A DNA stretch of 64,000 nt from Paenarthrobacter sp. PH39-S1 (lineage in GTDB: Bacteria; Actinomycetota; Actinomycetes; Actinomycetales; Micrococcaceae), in the NCBI RefSeq assembly GCF_030063245.1, contig NZ_JASISR010000010.1, forward strand, positions 62,001 through 126,000. The letters are read 5' to 3'. The notes below the pieces were generated by a model, which worked only from the letters and a program-made list of their open reading frames with translations, ran no database searches and was not told the DNA's origin. Position numbers and translations under genes: made by a program. Each line of letters begins with the position of its first letter. Positions within the stretch are counted from its first letter, which is position 1. This document shows positions 53,631 to 62,987 of this stretch, in pieces.

Positions 53631-54464
53631 CTATTTTACGTCATCGGCCCGAGCACCGCGGACGGCTGTGCTCCCGCCACGCAGAAATTCAAGCTGGGCT
53701 GCAACGGACAATTCCGCGGCCGCCCGGACCTCGACGGGCGTGTCGGCATAGACCACGGCGGCGACGCCGGCCGCCGAAGCCTGCGGCCCCAGCTGCTCCA
53801 GCGCCGTGCGGACCTGGACGAGGCGCTCGTTCCGGTGCGCCAGATAGGCGCCGGACGCGGCGGCCAGATCCGGCAATGCCGGGCCATGCGCCGGAAGCAA
53901 CCGCGCTGGGCCCATCCGTTCCAGGGTTTCAAGCGAGCGCAGATAGGCCCCCAGCCGGCCGTCCGGGTAATCGATCACGGTGCTGCCGCGGCCCAGAATG
54001 GTGTCGCCGGTCAGCACCGAGCCGGTCGGGCCGTCGTCGGGCAACCAGAAACATACGGAATCGGCCGTGTGCCCGGGCGTGGCGATGACCTCGATGCGGA
54101 CGCCGGCGGCCGTTATCCGCTCCCCCGGCTGCAACGGCTGGCCGCCCAGGCAGTACGCCGCGGCCAGGGCCCGGACCGGCGCCCCGGTTAGGTCACGGAA
54201 CCTGCGGCTGCCGGCTGTATGGTCCCGGTGCCAATGGGTTATCAGCACCAGTTCCACCATTCCGCGGCCGGCGAGCGCGCGCAGATGCGGCTCGTCCACC
54301 GGCCCCGGATCCACGACCACCACACCGGCGGAACCGGGCGCTGAAATGATGTAGCTGTTGGTACCGTCCAGCGTCATGGGGCCCGGGTTGGGCGCCAGCC
54401 TGCTCCAAGTCAGCGCGCTGCTGCGCGTCCACCCGACGGAATCCACGAAATCCACTGCGTCCAT
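53631..54464 (-). CDS. MBL-fold metallo-hydrolase
   Basis: 277 aa. Zinc-binding motif LITHWHRDHTAGS, then PGHTADSVCFWL, LTGDTILGRG and the final LPAHGPALPD, the usual order in glyoxalase-II-like and related hydrolases. No signal peptide. ATG 54464 has GGAGGAGG 5 nt upstream; the frame from 54593 overlaps ahcY and is unsupported. It lies 91 nt after ahcY on the same strand. The substrate is unknown. Confidence 0.9.
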   Translation of the reverse strand: MDAVDFVDSVGWTRSSALTWSRLAPNPGPMTLDGTNSYIISAPGSAGVVVVDPGPVDEPHLRALAGRGMVELVLITHWHRDHTAGSRRFRDLTGAPVRALAAAYCLGGQPLQPGERITAAGVRIEVIATPGHTADSVCFWLPDDGPTGSVLTGDTILGRGSTVIDYPDGRLGAYLRSLETLERMGPARLLPAHGPALPDLAAASGAYLAHRNERLVQVRTALEQLGPQASAAGVAAVVYADTPVEVRAAAELSVAAQLEFLRGGSTAVRGARADDVK

Positions 54465-54555
54465 GCCGCCTCCTCCCCGCAGGGCCCATCTGCTGAGCAA
54501 TAGGTGCCTCCGTCGGGCCCCATCAGAGAGCATCTGCCGCTCAGTCGATTGACGT

Positions 54556-56085
54556 TTAGTAGCGGTACTGCTCCGATTTGTAGGGGCCGGCAACGTCCAG
54601 TCCGAGGTACTCCGCCTGCGTCTTGGACAGCTCGGTCAGCTCGACATCCAGCGCGTCCAGGTGCAGCCGGGCCACCTTCTCGTCGAGAATCTTCGGCAGC
54701 ACGTAGACCTGGTTTTCGTATTCGGGCTTGCCCTCGGCATCCGTCTGCCCGTGTCTGCTGAAGATTTCGATCTGCGCGATGGTCTGGTTGGCAAATGAGT
54801 TGCTCATCACGAAGGACGGATGGCCGGTGGCGTTGCCCAGGTTCAGCAGACGGCCCTCGGAGAGCACAATGATGGAGCGCGGCTCCGTGCCGCCGCCGTC
54901 GTCTGTGCTTTTGTCCGGAGCGAAAATCCATTCGTGCACCTGGGGCTTGATCTCGACTTTCCGGATGCCGGGAACCCGCGCCAGCCCGGCCATGTCGATC
55001 TCATTATCGAAGTGTCCGATGTTGCCGACGATCGCCTTGTTCCGCATCCTGGCCATATGCTCGGCCATAATCACGTCTTTGTTGCCGGTGGTGGTGATGA
55101 AAATGTGTCCCTCGCTAAGCACGGATTCCAGCTTCGCGACCTGGTAACCGTCCATGGCCGCCTGCAGCGCGCAGATCGGATCGATCTCGGTCACGATCAC
55201 CCGGGAGCCCTGTCCGCGAAGTGCTTCGGCGGCGCCCTTGCCGACGTCGCCATAACCGCAGACGACGGCGACCTTCCCGCCCATGAGAACGTCCGTGGCC
55301 CGGTTCAGTCCGTCCGGCAGCGAGTGCCGGATCCCGTATTTATTGTCGAACTTGCTCTTGGTGACCGAGTCATTGACATTAATGGCGGGAAAGAGCAGCT
55401 TGCCCTGCTCGGCGAGCTGGTAGAGCCGCATGACCCCGGTGGTGGTTTCCTCGGTGACGCCCTTGATTCCGGCGGCCACGCGGGTCCACTTTTGTCCGTT
55501 CTGGGACAGCGTTTCCCGCAGTACATCGAGAAATATCCGGTATTCCTCCGGATCGGCGTCGGTGCCGGCCGGGACCGCACCGACGGCCTCGAATTCAACA
55601 CCCTTGTGCAGCAGCATGGTGGCGTCTCCGCCGTCGTCCAGAATCATGTTCGGGCCAAGCTCGGGATCGGCATCCGCCCCGGGCCAGCTGAGGATCTGCA
55701 GCGCGGTCCACCAGTATTCCTCCAGCGTTTCACCCTTCCAGGCGAAAACGGGGACACCCTTCGGGTCAGCCTCGGTGCCGTGCCCCACGACGACGGCGGC
55801 GGCGGCCTCGTCCTGGGTGGAGAAGATGTTGCAGGAGGCCCAGCGTACCTGAGCACCGAGCGCCACCAGCGTCTCGATCAGAACGGCGGTCTGCACGGTC
55901 ATGTGCAACGAACCGGCGATCCGCGCGCCCCGCAGCGGCTGCGTGGGGCCGAACTCCGTCCGCAGCGACATCAGCCCCGGCATTTCATGCTCGGCGAGCC
56001 GGATCTGGTGGCGTCCGGCCTCCGCCAACGTGACGTCGGCAACCTTGTAGTCGAAGCTTTCGCAGGTGTTGGGCTCGGGAGTCAT
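54556..56085 (-). CDS. ahcY: adenosylhomocysteinase
   Basis: 509 aa. NAD-binding [20 protein letters not shown], catalytic [34 protein letters not shown] and the C-terminal [19 protein letters not shown]...YKSEQYRY, where the last Lys-Tyr region closes the partner's cofactor site. It splits S-adenosylhomocysteine into adenosine and homocysteine, keeping methylation going. Start ATG overlaps the Trm112-like stop by 4 bases. Confidence 0.97.
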   Translation of the reverse strand: MTPEPNTCESFDYKVADVTLAEAGRHQIRLAEHEMPGLMSLRTEFGPTQPLRGARIAGSLHMTVQTAVLIETLVALGAQVRWASCNIFSTQDEAAAAVVVGHGTEADPKGVPVFAWKGETLEEYWWTALQILSWPGADADPELGPNMILDDGGDATMLLHKGVEFEAVGAVPAGTDADPEEYRIFLDVLRETLSQNGQKWTRVAAGIKGVTEETTTGVMRLYQLAEQGKLLFPAINVNDSVTKSKFDNKYGIRHSLPDGLNRATDVLMGGKVAVVCGYGDVGKGAAEALRGQGSRVIVTEIDPICALQAAMDGYQVAKLESVLSEGHIFITTTGNKDVIMAEHMARMRNKAIVGNIGHFDNEIDMAGLARVPGIRKVEIKPQVHEWIFAPDKSTDDGGGTEPRSIIVLSEGRLLNLGNATGHPSFVMSNSFANQTIAQIEIFSRHGQTDAEGKPEYENQVYVLPKILDEKVARLHLDALDVELTELSKTQAEYLGLDVAGPYKSEQYRY

Positions 56086-56387
56086 CTGCGGGGTTCCTTA
56101 CTGGACATCGGAGGGGTGGCGGCAGGAGAGGTGGCGGCAGCGAAGGTTGTGGCATCGGAAGGTGCGTCCGTGGCGCCGGCGTCATGCTGGTCCGACCCGG
56201 CCGCCACAGCATCGGAAAGCTGCTCCGGGGACAGCAACAGCACAATTCCGTCCTCGATGCGGTAGCGCAGCGGATGGGAGTCCGGTCCGGGAACCGTGCT
56301 GACCAGCTCTTCACCGTCCTGCCGCAGGGAGGATCTGGTCACGGGACATCGAAGAACTGCCAGGAGTTCATCTCTGACATGCGGCAT
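56082..56387 (-). CDS. Trm112 family protein
   Basis: 101 aa. The N-terminal 55 residues match the small Trm112/UPF0434 fold ([35 protein letters not shown]), here with only one of the zinc cysteines. The last about 40 residues are an Ala/Pro/Asp-rich tail not usual in the family. It overlaps ahcY by 4 bases. Related proteins help methyltransferases; the partner is not known. Confidence 0.78.
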   Translation of the reverse strand: MPHVRDELLAVLRCPVTRSSLRQDGEELVSTVPGPDSHPLRYRIEDGIVLLLSPEQLSDAVAAGSDQHDAGATDAPSDATTFAAATSPAATPPMSSKEPRR

Positions 56388-56511
56388 GGGCTCGCTCCCT
56401 CAAACTAGGTAAAGTAGGCAAACAGGGCAACAGGTAAACCGGCAAACACCAGTAAGCCGGACAATCCGCCCTTGTTGCGTCCCGTAGTTGTTCAAGCCTA
56501 GTACCGGGCGC

Positions 56512-56895
56512 TCAGTCGCGCAGAATGCGTAAATGACTGCGACGCGCCGACTGACCGGCGGCCGTGCCCACGGGCGGTTCGAGGGCCGATTTTGTGCCGC
56601 GCTGCGCCAACGGCGCGGTATCCTCGTCGGGAACGCAGGCCGCCTCCCGCACGGCGTCGACGAGTGCCAGCAGGTCGTCCGGGCCCGGCCCGGCAGGTGT
56701 CGACGGCATGGCCAGCCGCAGAACCTCCCAGCCGCGCGGAACACTGAGCCGGCCCGCGTGCAGGGAACACAAATCGTAACTATGCGGCTCCGCAAATGTC
56801 GCCAGCGGTCCAAGGACGGCCGTGGAATCGGCATATACGTACGTCAGTGTGGCGATTGCCGATTCTCGGCAGCCGGATCTTGAACACATGCGCAT
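56512..56895 (-). CDS. DUF3499 family protein
   Basis: 127 aa. MRMCSRSGCRESAIATLTYVYADSTAVLGPLA and PHSYDLCSLHAGRLSVPRGWEV hold two CxxxxC/CxxH-like sets that may bind a metal; this is the DUF3499 pattern, restricted to actinobacteria. ATG 56895 is chosen because the conserved block starts there; the frame is open to 56913. In other actinobacteria it sits beside manB and whiB-type genes. Function unknown. Confidence 0.8.
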   Translation of the reverse strand: MRMCSRSGCRESAIATLTYVYADSTAVLGPLATFAEPHSYDLCSLHAGRLSVPRGWEVLRLAMPSTPAGPGPDDLLALVDAVREAACVPDEDTAPLAQRGTKSALEPPVGTAAGQSARRSHLRILRD

Positions 56896-57106
56896 GGTAC
56901 CCACGGTGTACAAGATTACCCGCCTTTAATGACGTTCCCGCTCAGACGCGCTGACGAGTCGACGACGGCGATTGGCCAGACAGGTGGCCATGAATAGGGA
57001 ACAGCGCCTTCAAACCGGAACATCCCGACCGGCCGCTCAGGGCACGGCGGCCTTCAAGGGGACCGGAAAGGGGCCGCCGTTTTCGGTTAAAGTCTGCTCG
57101 GAGGCC

Positions 57107-57112
57107 TAAAGT
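57107..57112 (+). promoter_or_regulatory. -10 box TAAAGT, leaderless zincin-like gene
   Basis: TAAAGT with a 6-nt gap to ATG 57119; no ribosome site in range. Confidence 0.5.
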
Positions 57113-57118
57113 CTTTGT

Positions 57119-57661
57119 ATGCAGTTCGAGTCCAGCGGCGCCGGCTTCACCGTAGTTTTCGATGCGGTCATGTCCGATGATACGGTCATTTCCCCTGCAG
57201 CCCCGGGCAGCGAACCCACCCCCCGCGGGCGTGCATTCCAAGCGCGCCGCAGGAACCGCCATGATCGCGGCCTGCGCGGCGAGTTGATGCTGCCGGCCCT
57301 GCCGGGGTCGCTGACCCGGGCGGAAAAATTCAACGAGCTGCTGATGGACTCGGCGGAACGGCTCAGCGAGCTCTGGGGGGACGCGCTCGACGCGGTCGAG
57401 TTCGCCGTCGAGGATATTCCAGGTTCCCTCGAGAGTCTGACGGGCACGGGCGAAAGAGTGCCGATGGCGTTCTTCCGGCCCGCCGCCGCGGACACTCCCG
57501 CCGTGATCACGATCTACCGCCGGCCCGTCGAACAGCTGGCCGATAACCAGGACGAGCTGCGGGAAATCGTCCATGAAGTGGTCATCGAGCAGGTTGCCGG
57601 GCTGCTCAACCTTTCCCCAGATGCGGTCGACCCTGCCTACCGCCGGTTCCGGCGCTACTAG
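57119..57661 (+). CDS. zincin-like metallopeptidase-family protein lacking HExxH
   Basis: 180 aa. After an N-terminal Arg-rich tail (about 1-55), the domain LPALPGSLTRAEKFNELLMD, AVEFAVEDIP, TIYRRPVEQLADNQDELREI and VHEVVIEQVAGLLNLSPDAV follows the PF06262-type layout common in actinobacteria. Its helix reads HEVVIE, where active members have HExxH, so the third zinc ligand is missing and catalysis is doubtful. ATG 57119 follows TAAAGT; ATG 57170 is an alternative. Convergent with the DUF5719 gene. Confidence 0.8.
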   Translation: MQFESSGAGFTVVFDAVMSDDTVISPAAPGSEPTPRGRAFQARRRNRHDRGLRGELMLPALPGSLTRAEKFNELLMDSAERLSELWGDALDAVEFAVEDIPGSLESLTGTGERVPMAFFRPAAADTPAVITIYRRPVEQLADNQDELREIVHEVVIEQVAGLLNLSPDAVDPAYRRFRRY

Positions 57662-57694
57662 CGCCGGCGTTTCAACTAGCGCCGGCGTTTCAAC
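57659..57694. repeat. 18-bp tandem duplication over the zincin stop codon
   Basis: TAGCGCCGGCGTTTCAAC occurs twice in a row; the first copy starts with the stop codon TAG. Confidence 0.9.
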
Positions 57695-57739
57695 CGGCTC
57701 AACCGCCTCCCCCGCTGTCTGCAAAAGTGGCTGTCTGGA

Positions 57740-59470
57740 TCAGTACCCCAGAACCACCTTGAGGTCCTGCGGCCCGGAGACCCCGCGGGGCACGCCCAGC
57801 ACCGAAACGGCTGCCTTGTCTTTGCTGCCCAGCACCTGCGCGCCGTAGACAGCATCTCCCGTGGCGGAGAGGATGAAACCTGCCACCGCTTCACCGGCCA
57901 GCTGTGCCGGGTCAACAGTAACAGTCGTTCCACCGGCGACGTCGACGGTCTTGACCGCCAGTAGTTTGCCCGCCGCGGTGACCGGCGTCAGGGACACCTT
58001 GGCGCGGCCCGCTGGCATGCCAAAGGACAGGGCCGAGACCGGGCCCTGCGGAACCGTGATGAGCTGGCCGTCACCCAGCTTGGCCCCGGCTGCCGAATAG
58101 CCGAAGTCGACGGCGTCGCCGGTCTTGAGACCGCTCACCACACGTGCCGTGGCGGTGAAGGAAATGTCCGAACCGACGTCGAGGGTGTAGGTTCCCGCAG
58201 GCAGCCCGGTCAGCGCCAGCTCCGATACGGCCCCGGCCTTGACCGTGAAAACACCACCATTGGGCAGCGGCTGCTGCCCGCCGGAGCCGTAGACCTTGAC
58301 CTGGACCAGCGCGTCGGCCGTTCCCGGGACGGTGACCTGCAGCGCAGCGGCGGCGTCCGCGTAACCGGATTGTGCGGCCAGCGATGCCGCTAATGCCGGA
58401 TCCTGGACCGCGACGCCGGTGATCACCTGCCGCGCTGCCGGCACGTTCGCGGGCGCAATGACGTCCACTCCGCCGGCGGTAAGGCCGCGCAGAACGGACT
58501 GCTGGACGGTCGCCGCCACGGGACCGCCCGTGCTCTTGAGATGGACCGAAAGGCCACTCTGTCCAGGTGCAAGCCCAGCCAGGACCACGGCCCTGTTGGT
58601 TCCCGGTGGCACCAGCAGGCCCTTGGCCCCCGGGGCCTGCAGCGGGCCATCATCGCCGTACAGGTCAAGATTCACGGTGGCCGCAGTCTGTGACGAATTC
58701 GAGATGTTCAGAACTGCCGTGCGTCCCACGGTCGTGCTGGCGCCCGCAAGCCACAGATCGTTGGACGGCTGCTGGCAGCCGGCCACGCCCAGACCCGCCA
58801 GATCACCGTCCGCGGCGGAGTAGGACATCACCGCGCCGACGGCGGCACGTTGGGCATCCACCGGGTCCGCCCGCAGGACCGAGGCATCACTGACCGCCTG
58901 ATTTCCAAGCACGACCGCCTTGCGCTGGTCCCCGGCTGCCCCGGTGCTGGGGCTGGCGACGGTGCTGGGGCTGGATCCGGGACTGGGGGTGCTGCCGGTG
59001 CTGGCAGAACCGGCGTCCGGCGCGCCGGCCAGGGTTGCCAGCGGCGTGCCTCCCGGCAACGGAGCCAGGATGCTGTGGGGCAGGATGCCCCCGGCGGAGC
59101 TCAGCACCATCGCGGTCACCGCCGAGCTGGAACTGCTGGACGCCGCGGAAAACTGCGGATCCGTCCCGCCTGTCGAGCCGTCCAGCAGAAGAGCCGGCCC
59201 CGGACAATTCGTCACGCTTTGGCCCGCCGGCAGCGCGGCAACCGGGGGTTTCACGGTGGCTGCAGCAGAGATCTGCGGGGTGACCGATCCCGCCGCGACG
59301 ACGGCTCCGGCTACGACGGCGATGCCGCAGCCGGCGAGAACGGACCGCACGGCGCCACGCCGGCGCCGCCCGGACCCGACCCCTTTCGGGTCCTTCCGCG
59401 CCGTCTGCACTGCAGGTTTCGCGGCCGTCTTCGCCGCAGGTTTCCCGGCCGCCTTGGGTTCCTCAACCAC
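57740..59470 (-). CDS. DUF5719 family secreted/anchored protein
   Basis: 576 aa. Basic Lys/Ala-rich N-terminus, one membrane helix (about 44-65), then a beta-rich extracytoplasmic region with SVTNCPGPALLLDG at its start and long Ser/Pro/Ala segments. It matches the actinobacterial DUF5719 family, found beside the giant GT2 gene and WhiB. GTG 59470 overlaps the GT2 stop by 8 bases, so the pair is translated together. Function unknown; probably works with the glycosyltransferase in surface glycan assembly. Confidence 0.85.
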   Translation of the reverse strand: MVEEPKAAGKPAAKTAAKPAVQTARKDPKGVGSGRRRRGAVRSVLAGCGIAVVAGAVVAAGSVTPQISAAATVKPPVAALPAGQSVTNCPGPALLLDGSTGGTDPQFSAASSSSSSAVTAMVLSSAGGILPHSILAPLPGGTPLATLAGAPDAGSASTGSTPSPGSSPSTVASPSTGAAGDQRKAVVLGNQAVSDASVLRADPVDAQRAAVGAVMSYSAADGDLAGLGVAGCQQPSNDLWLAGASTTVGRTAVLNISNSSQTAATVNLDLYGDDGPLQAPGAKGLLVPPGTNRAVVLAGLAPGQSGLSVHLKSTGGPVAATVQQSVLRGLTAGGVDVIAPANVPAARQVITGVAVQDPALAASLAAQSGYADAAAALQVTVPGTADALVQVKVYGSGGQQPLPNGGVFTVKAGAVSELALTGLPAGTYTLDVGSDISFTATARVVSGLKTGDAVDFGYSAAGAKLGDGQLITVPQGPVSALSFGMPAGRAKVSLTPVTAAGKLLAVKTVDVAGGTTVTVDPAQLAGEAVAGFILSATGDAVYGAQVLGSKDKAAVSVLGVPRGVSGPQDLKVVLGY

Positions 59471-62400
59471 GGGTTCCTACCTTATGTATCGCTGCGTCGT
59501 GTCCGGGTGCTGCTTCCAAGCTGGCCCCGAGAGCGGCGCCCGGATCGGGCGCTTTCGCGCCGACGTCCGGCACCCGTCCAGGACCAGGGCCGGCGCCGGG
59601 CGCGGCTACGCGCCGCCGTCGGGCCGGCATCGGTATGGCCATCAGCAACGTCAGCGAGAGCACAATGATCTGCACGAGGTTCCACAGGGTGAACCACGGC
59701 TTTTCATAGCGGACCTCAAGCTGGCCGCCGGAGGACGGTAGCGTGAAGGCCTGCGACCAGCCGGAGCCCGTCGCCGTCAGGTTCTCCCCATTCAGCCGGG
59801 CGGTCCAGCCGGAATCCGCCCGCTCCGCGAGCACCAGCCGGCGGCCCGCGTCGCCGGCCTCGATCCGCGCATGTACATCCACAACTTCGGAACCCAGATA
59901 GGCAACGGTAGCGCCGGCGGCATCAATGATCCGCACCCGCGAACCAACCTCGGGTGTCTGCCCGGCGATGGCACCAGGTGTCACCCGCCAGAGCCATCCG
60001 ACGTCGGTCGGGCCAACCGTCGCCAGTCCCGGAACGGCTTCAATCTGACTGGCCAACAGTTCCGCGGCGGTGTCGCCGTGTTGCAGGACGACGAACCCCA
60101 CGCCCAGCTCGGTCAGCTCCGGCCGCGGATCAACACCCGTTCCGGCCACGATGGTCGCGACTGCCCGCCGGACGGACGCTGTGGCCGCGTCATCCCCGCG
60201 CACGGTCTCCGAGCCGGGCGAGCCGGTGATGTCCCGGGCGGACGCAATCGTTGAGAGCGAATCCAAAGTGGTTCCGGCGCTCCGCATCAGGGCCGCGCTG
60301 ACGCTGGCGTCGGCATTGATGCTCAACACCAGGGTCCGGGCGCGCTCGGTGCCGTTCCCGCGGTCCGCCGCGGTGGCCGGCAGGGTCCGCGCGGCACTGG
60401 GACGGATCAGCGGGGGGACACCATACGCTGCGGCAAGGGGCGCCGGCGTGGACGTAATATCACTTTGCGGTCCGGCGTCCAGCGCCAGGGACCTATCCGC
60501 TGCCTGATCGTTGCTGTGGACAAGATTCTGCGCCACCCACAGTGTGAGGCTGGCCGCGGGGCAAAGCACCAGCAGCACCGATACCAGTACCGCGGTGACA
60601 CGGTAACGGCGTGTCACCGTGCCGGCCCCCTGATGTGCACGCTGCAGCAGCGCGTCCAGGCCGAGCACCGCCGCGCCCAAGAGGGCAAACGCTCCGACGG
60701 AGACACTGGGACCGCTGAAAGGCGTGACCAGGAAGGTGCCGCCGAGGGCGACCGCGATGCCGCCGCTGAGATAGCCGCTGACCAGCCCCAGCACCGCAAC
60801 GCCCCACAGCGCCCGGACCATGCCGGCATGAACGGTGCGCAGCAGCAGGGCGGCAACGGCCAACAGCACCACCGGCGCGCCCACCAGCAGCATCGCTGCC
60901 AGTGCCCAGGGGAAGCCGCCGGCGGTGAACCAGGGCAGGGCGTTGATGCCGGCGCCGGTCCCGATCTGTACCGGCTGGCCGAGTATTTGTTCCCACAGCG
61001 GCGCATTGACATAGGACAGCGGGACCCCCGGATCCGCGAGGATGGCCCGTGGCTGGTCCAGCGTGGAAATGATGAAGGGCACGAACATGACCGCGCTCGG
61101 GAGCAGCGCCCACCAGAGAGTGCGGCCGCGCCGGCCCAGCAGCACCATGGCAAGACCGAGGCCGACGACGGCGGCCACCAGGAGTGACGGCGCGGAGGCC
61201 GTGATGACAGCCAGGCCAAGACCGGCTGCGGCGGCCGCCGTCCAGGACGGAACCCGTCCGGTCCCGGGTCGGCCGACCGGAACAGTCACAGTCCGCGAGG
61301 TGCGTCCTGCGGAACGGCGGGAATAAACCGGCTGGGGCGTCACCTGCCCGGCTGCCGCCGGTCCGGGGCGTCCCGCGGCTGCGCCAGCGGCGCGGATCAG
61401 GCCCAGCAGGACCCACGGCATCAGTACATGTGCCAGCAGCGCGCCCAGACGCCCCTGGCCGATGGCAACCTGAAGGGCCGGTGCCGAGGCCCAGATGAGA
61501 GCTGCGGTGAAACGGGGCCAGCGGTGCCGCGTCAGGGCACCGCTGGCGAACCAGGCGCCCAGCCCGGCCAGCGGCAGCGCCAGAATGAGGAGCCATGCAA
61601 CGGCGGCAGAGCCATTCCCGAATCCGGCTACCGCCAGCAGCCAGAGCACGTAGCCAAAGGGATCCCCGTGTCCGGGCAGACCGGCCCCCACGGCAATCCA
61701 CCAGGTGGAGGCGTTGTGCCAGATCCCGCCGAGGCCGGTCGAAAGCGGCAGAAGGGCACCGCCGGCAACGGCGCCGGAGCCGATCAGAGGGAACAAACAC
61801 ACCAGGCCGACGGCGAGCAGTAGTACGGTGGCGGCAATGGCTCCCGCGGCGGCCGGCAGCCGGGTGGCCGTGCTGATGGCGGCAAAATCGTCGGCAGCGT
61901 CCCCGCTCGGAACCAGCTGGGAGGATGCGTCGTCCGGGTCGGTCCACGCGACGGGCTCGCCGAACAAATCAAGCAGCGAGCGTCGATGTGAACGGATCTC
62001 CCGGCCGCTGGCTTGGAGTCCGCGCATCACCGATCGTGGAAGAACCCGGGTCGTCGCGGCCATGGCCCGGCTGCGCCGCACCGTCAGGGGGCGGGCCAGT
62101 GCGGCGCAGGTAGCCATGAACTGCCCGGCACCATAGCCGGGCTCCTTCACTACGATCCCGGTCAGCAGGCGGAACACGCCGCCGAACAACGCACCAAGGG
62201 CCAAGAACGGGACCTGCCACCAAGCGGCATGCTTGAGGCGCAGGTGGATTTGCGCCTTACGGGCGGCCTTAGGAGTAGCCAAACCGCGGCGTGGGTGGGC
62301 GACGTGGAAGACCCTGGCCTGCGGAACCACGACGACGCGGTGGCCGGCCAGCCGGTTTCGCCAGCAGAAATCGATGTCGTCCCCGGTGCCCGGCAGCGCC

Positions 62401-62987
62401 GGATCAAAACCGTCCAGCTCCTCCCAGACGTCGCGGCGCACAAGCATGCCAGCGGAGTTGACGGCAAACACATCGCTGCGGCCGTCGTGCTGCCCCTGGT
62501 CATGCTCATCGCGGTCAATCAAGGTAATGCGCTCGGCCCCGCGGCTGGCGGACAAACCGACATCCACCAATTTGCGCGGTTCGGCCCAGTCCAGCTGTTT
62601 ACACCCGGCCACAGTCACCGACGGTGCCCGTTCAACCGCGTGCAGCAGTTCGGCCAGCGCATCCGGGGCGGGTGCAGCGTCATCGTGCAGCAGCCAGAGC
62701 CATTCGGAGTCCGGAATGGGAGCGGCCTCGGGAAGCGGGGCTAGCTGGTCTACCGCGGCCCGGACGGCGGAACCGAATCCTCCCCGGTGCGAAGCGTGGG
62801 TGATGACCTTTCCCTTGCCGAGGGCGCCCTCAAGGAGGTCCAGCGAGCCATCGCGGGACCCGGTATCGGCTCCGATCACGGTGTCGGCCGGCCGGGTCTG
62901 GGCGGCAACGGCCGCCAATGTTCTGGGGAGATATTTTTCACCATCGTGGGCAATAACGATGGCGGTGACTCTTACTGCAGCAGAAAT
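59463..62987 (-). CDS. large membrane GT2 glycosyltransferase, apparent ATT start codon
   Basis: About 1174 aa. A cytoplasmic GT2 domain starts (M)SAAVRVTAIVIAHDGEKYL and has GADTGSRDGS, WLLHDDAAPAPDAL, GTGDDIDFCWRNRLAG; then come about twelve membrane segments (about 250-830), an extracytoplasmic region and a last membrane helix (about 1105-1125). The first in-frame TTG (62918) would remove the beta-1 strand needed for sugar-nucleotide binding. Upstream of it only ATT 62987 and ATC codons exist before an in-frame TGA, and ATT overlaps the whiB stop by one base (TAATT), as cysN does with TAATG. An ATT start is therefore most likely. Probably a mannan/arabinan-type surface glycan enzyme; acceptor unknown. 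Confidence 0.88.
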   Translation of the reverse strand: MSAAVRVTAIVIAHDGEKYLPRTLAAVAAQTRPADTVIGADTGSRDGSLDLLEGALGKGKVITHASHRGGFGSAVRAAVDQLAPLPEAAPIPDSEWLWLLHDDAAPAPDALAELLHAVERAPSVTVAGCKQLDWAEPRKLVDVGLSASRGAERITLIDRDEHDQGQHDGRSDVFAVNSAGMLVRRDVWEELDGFDPALPGTGDDIDFCWRNRLAGHRVVVVPQARVFHVAHPRRGLATPKAARKAQIHLRLKHAAWWQVPFLALGALFGGVFRLLTGIVVKEPGYGAGQFMATCAALARPLTVRRSRAMAATTRVLPRSVMRGLQASGREIRSHRRSLLDLFGEPVAWTDPDDASSQLVPSGDAADDFAAISTATRLPAAAGAIAATVLLLAVGLVCLFPLIGSGAVAGGALLPLSTGLGGIWHNASTWWIAVGAGLPGHGDPFGYVLWLLAVAGFGNGSAAVAWLLILALPLAGLGAWFASGALTRHRWPRFTAALIWASAPALQVAIGQGRLGALLAHVLMPWVLLGLIRAAGAAAGRPGPAAAGQVTPQPVYSRRSAGRTSRTVTVPVGRPGTGRVPSWTAAAAAGLGLAVITASAPSLLVAAVVGLGLAMVLLGRRGRTLWWALLPSAVMFVPFIISTLDQPRAILADPGVPLSYVNAPLWEQILGQPVQIGTGAGINALPWFTAGGFPWALAAMLLVGAPVVLLAVAALLLRTVHAGMVRALWGVAVLGLVSGYLSGGIAVALGGTFLVTPFSGPSVSVGAFALLGAAVLGLDALLQRAHQGAGTVTRRYRVTAVLVSVLLVLCPAASLTLWVAQNLVHSNDQAADRSLALDAGPQSDITSTPAPLAAAYGVPPLIRPSAARTLPATAADRGNGTERARTLVLSINADASVSAALMRSAGTTLDSLSTIASARDITGSPGSETVRGDDAATASVRRAVATIVAGTGVDPRPELTELGVGFVVLQHGDTAAELLASQIEAVPGLATVGPTDVGWLWRVTPGAIAGQTPEVGSRVRIIDAAGATVAYLGSEVVDVHARIEAGDAGRRLVLAERADSGWTARLNGENLTATGSGWSQAFTLPSSGGQLEVRYEKPWFTLWNLVQIIVLSLTLLMAIPMPARRRRVAAPGAGPGPGRVPDVGAKAPDPGAALGASLEAAPGHDAAIHKVGTRG

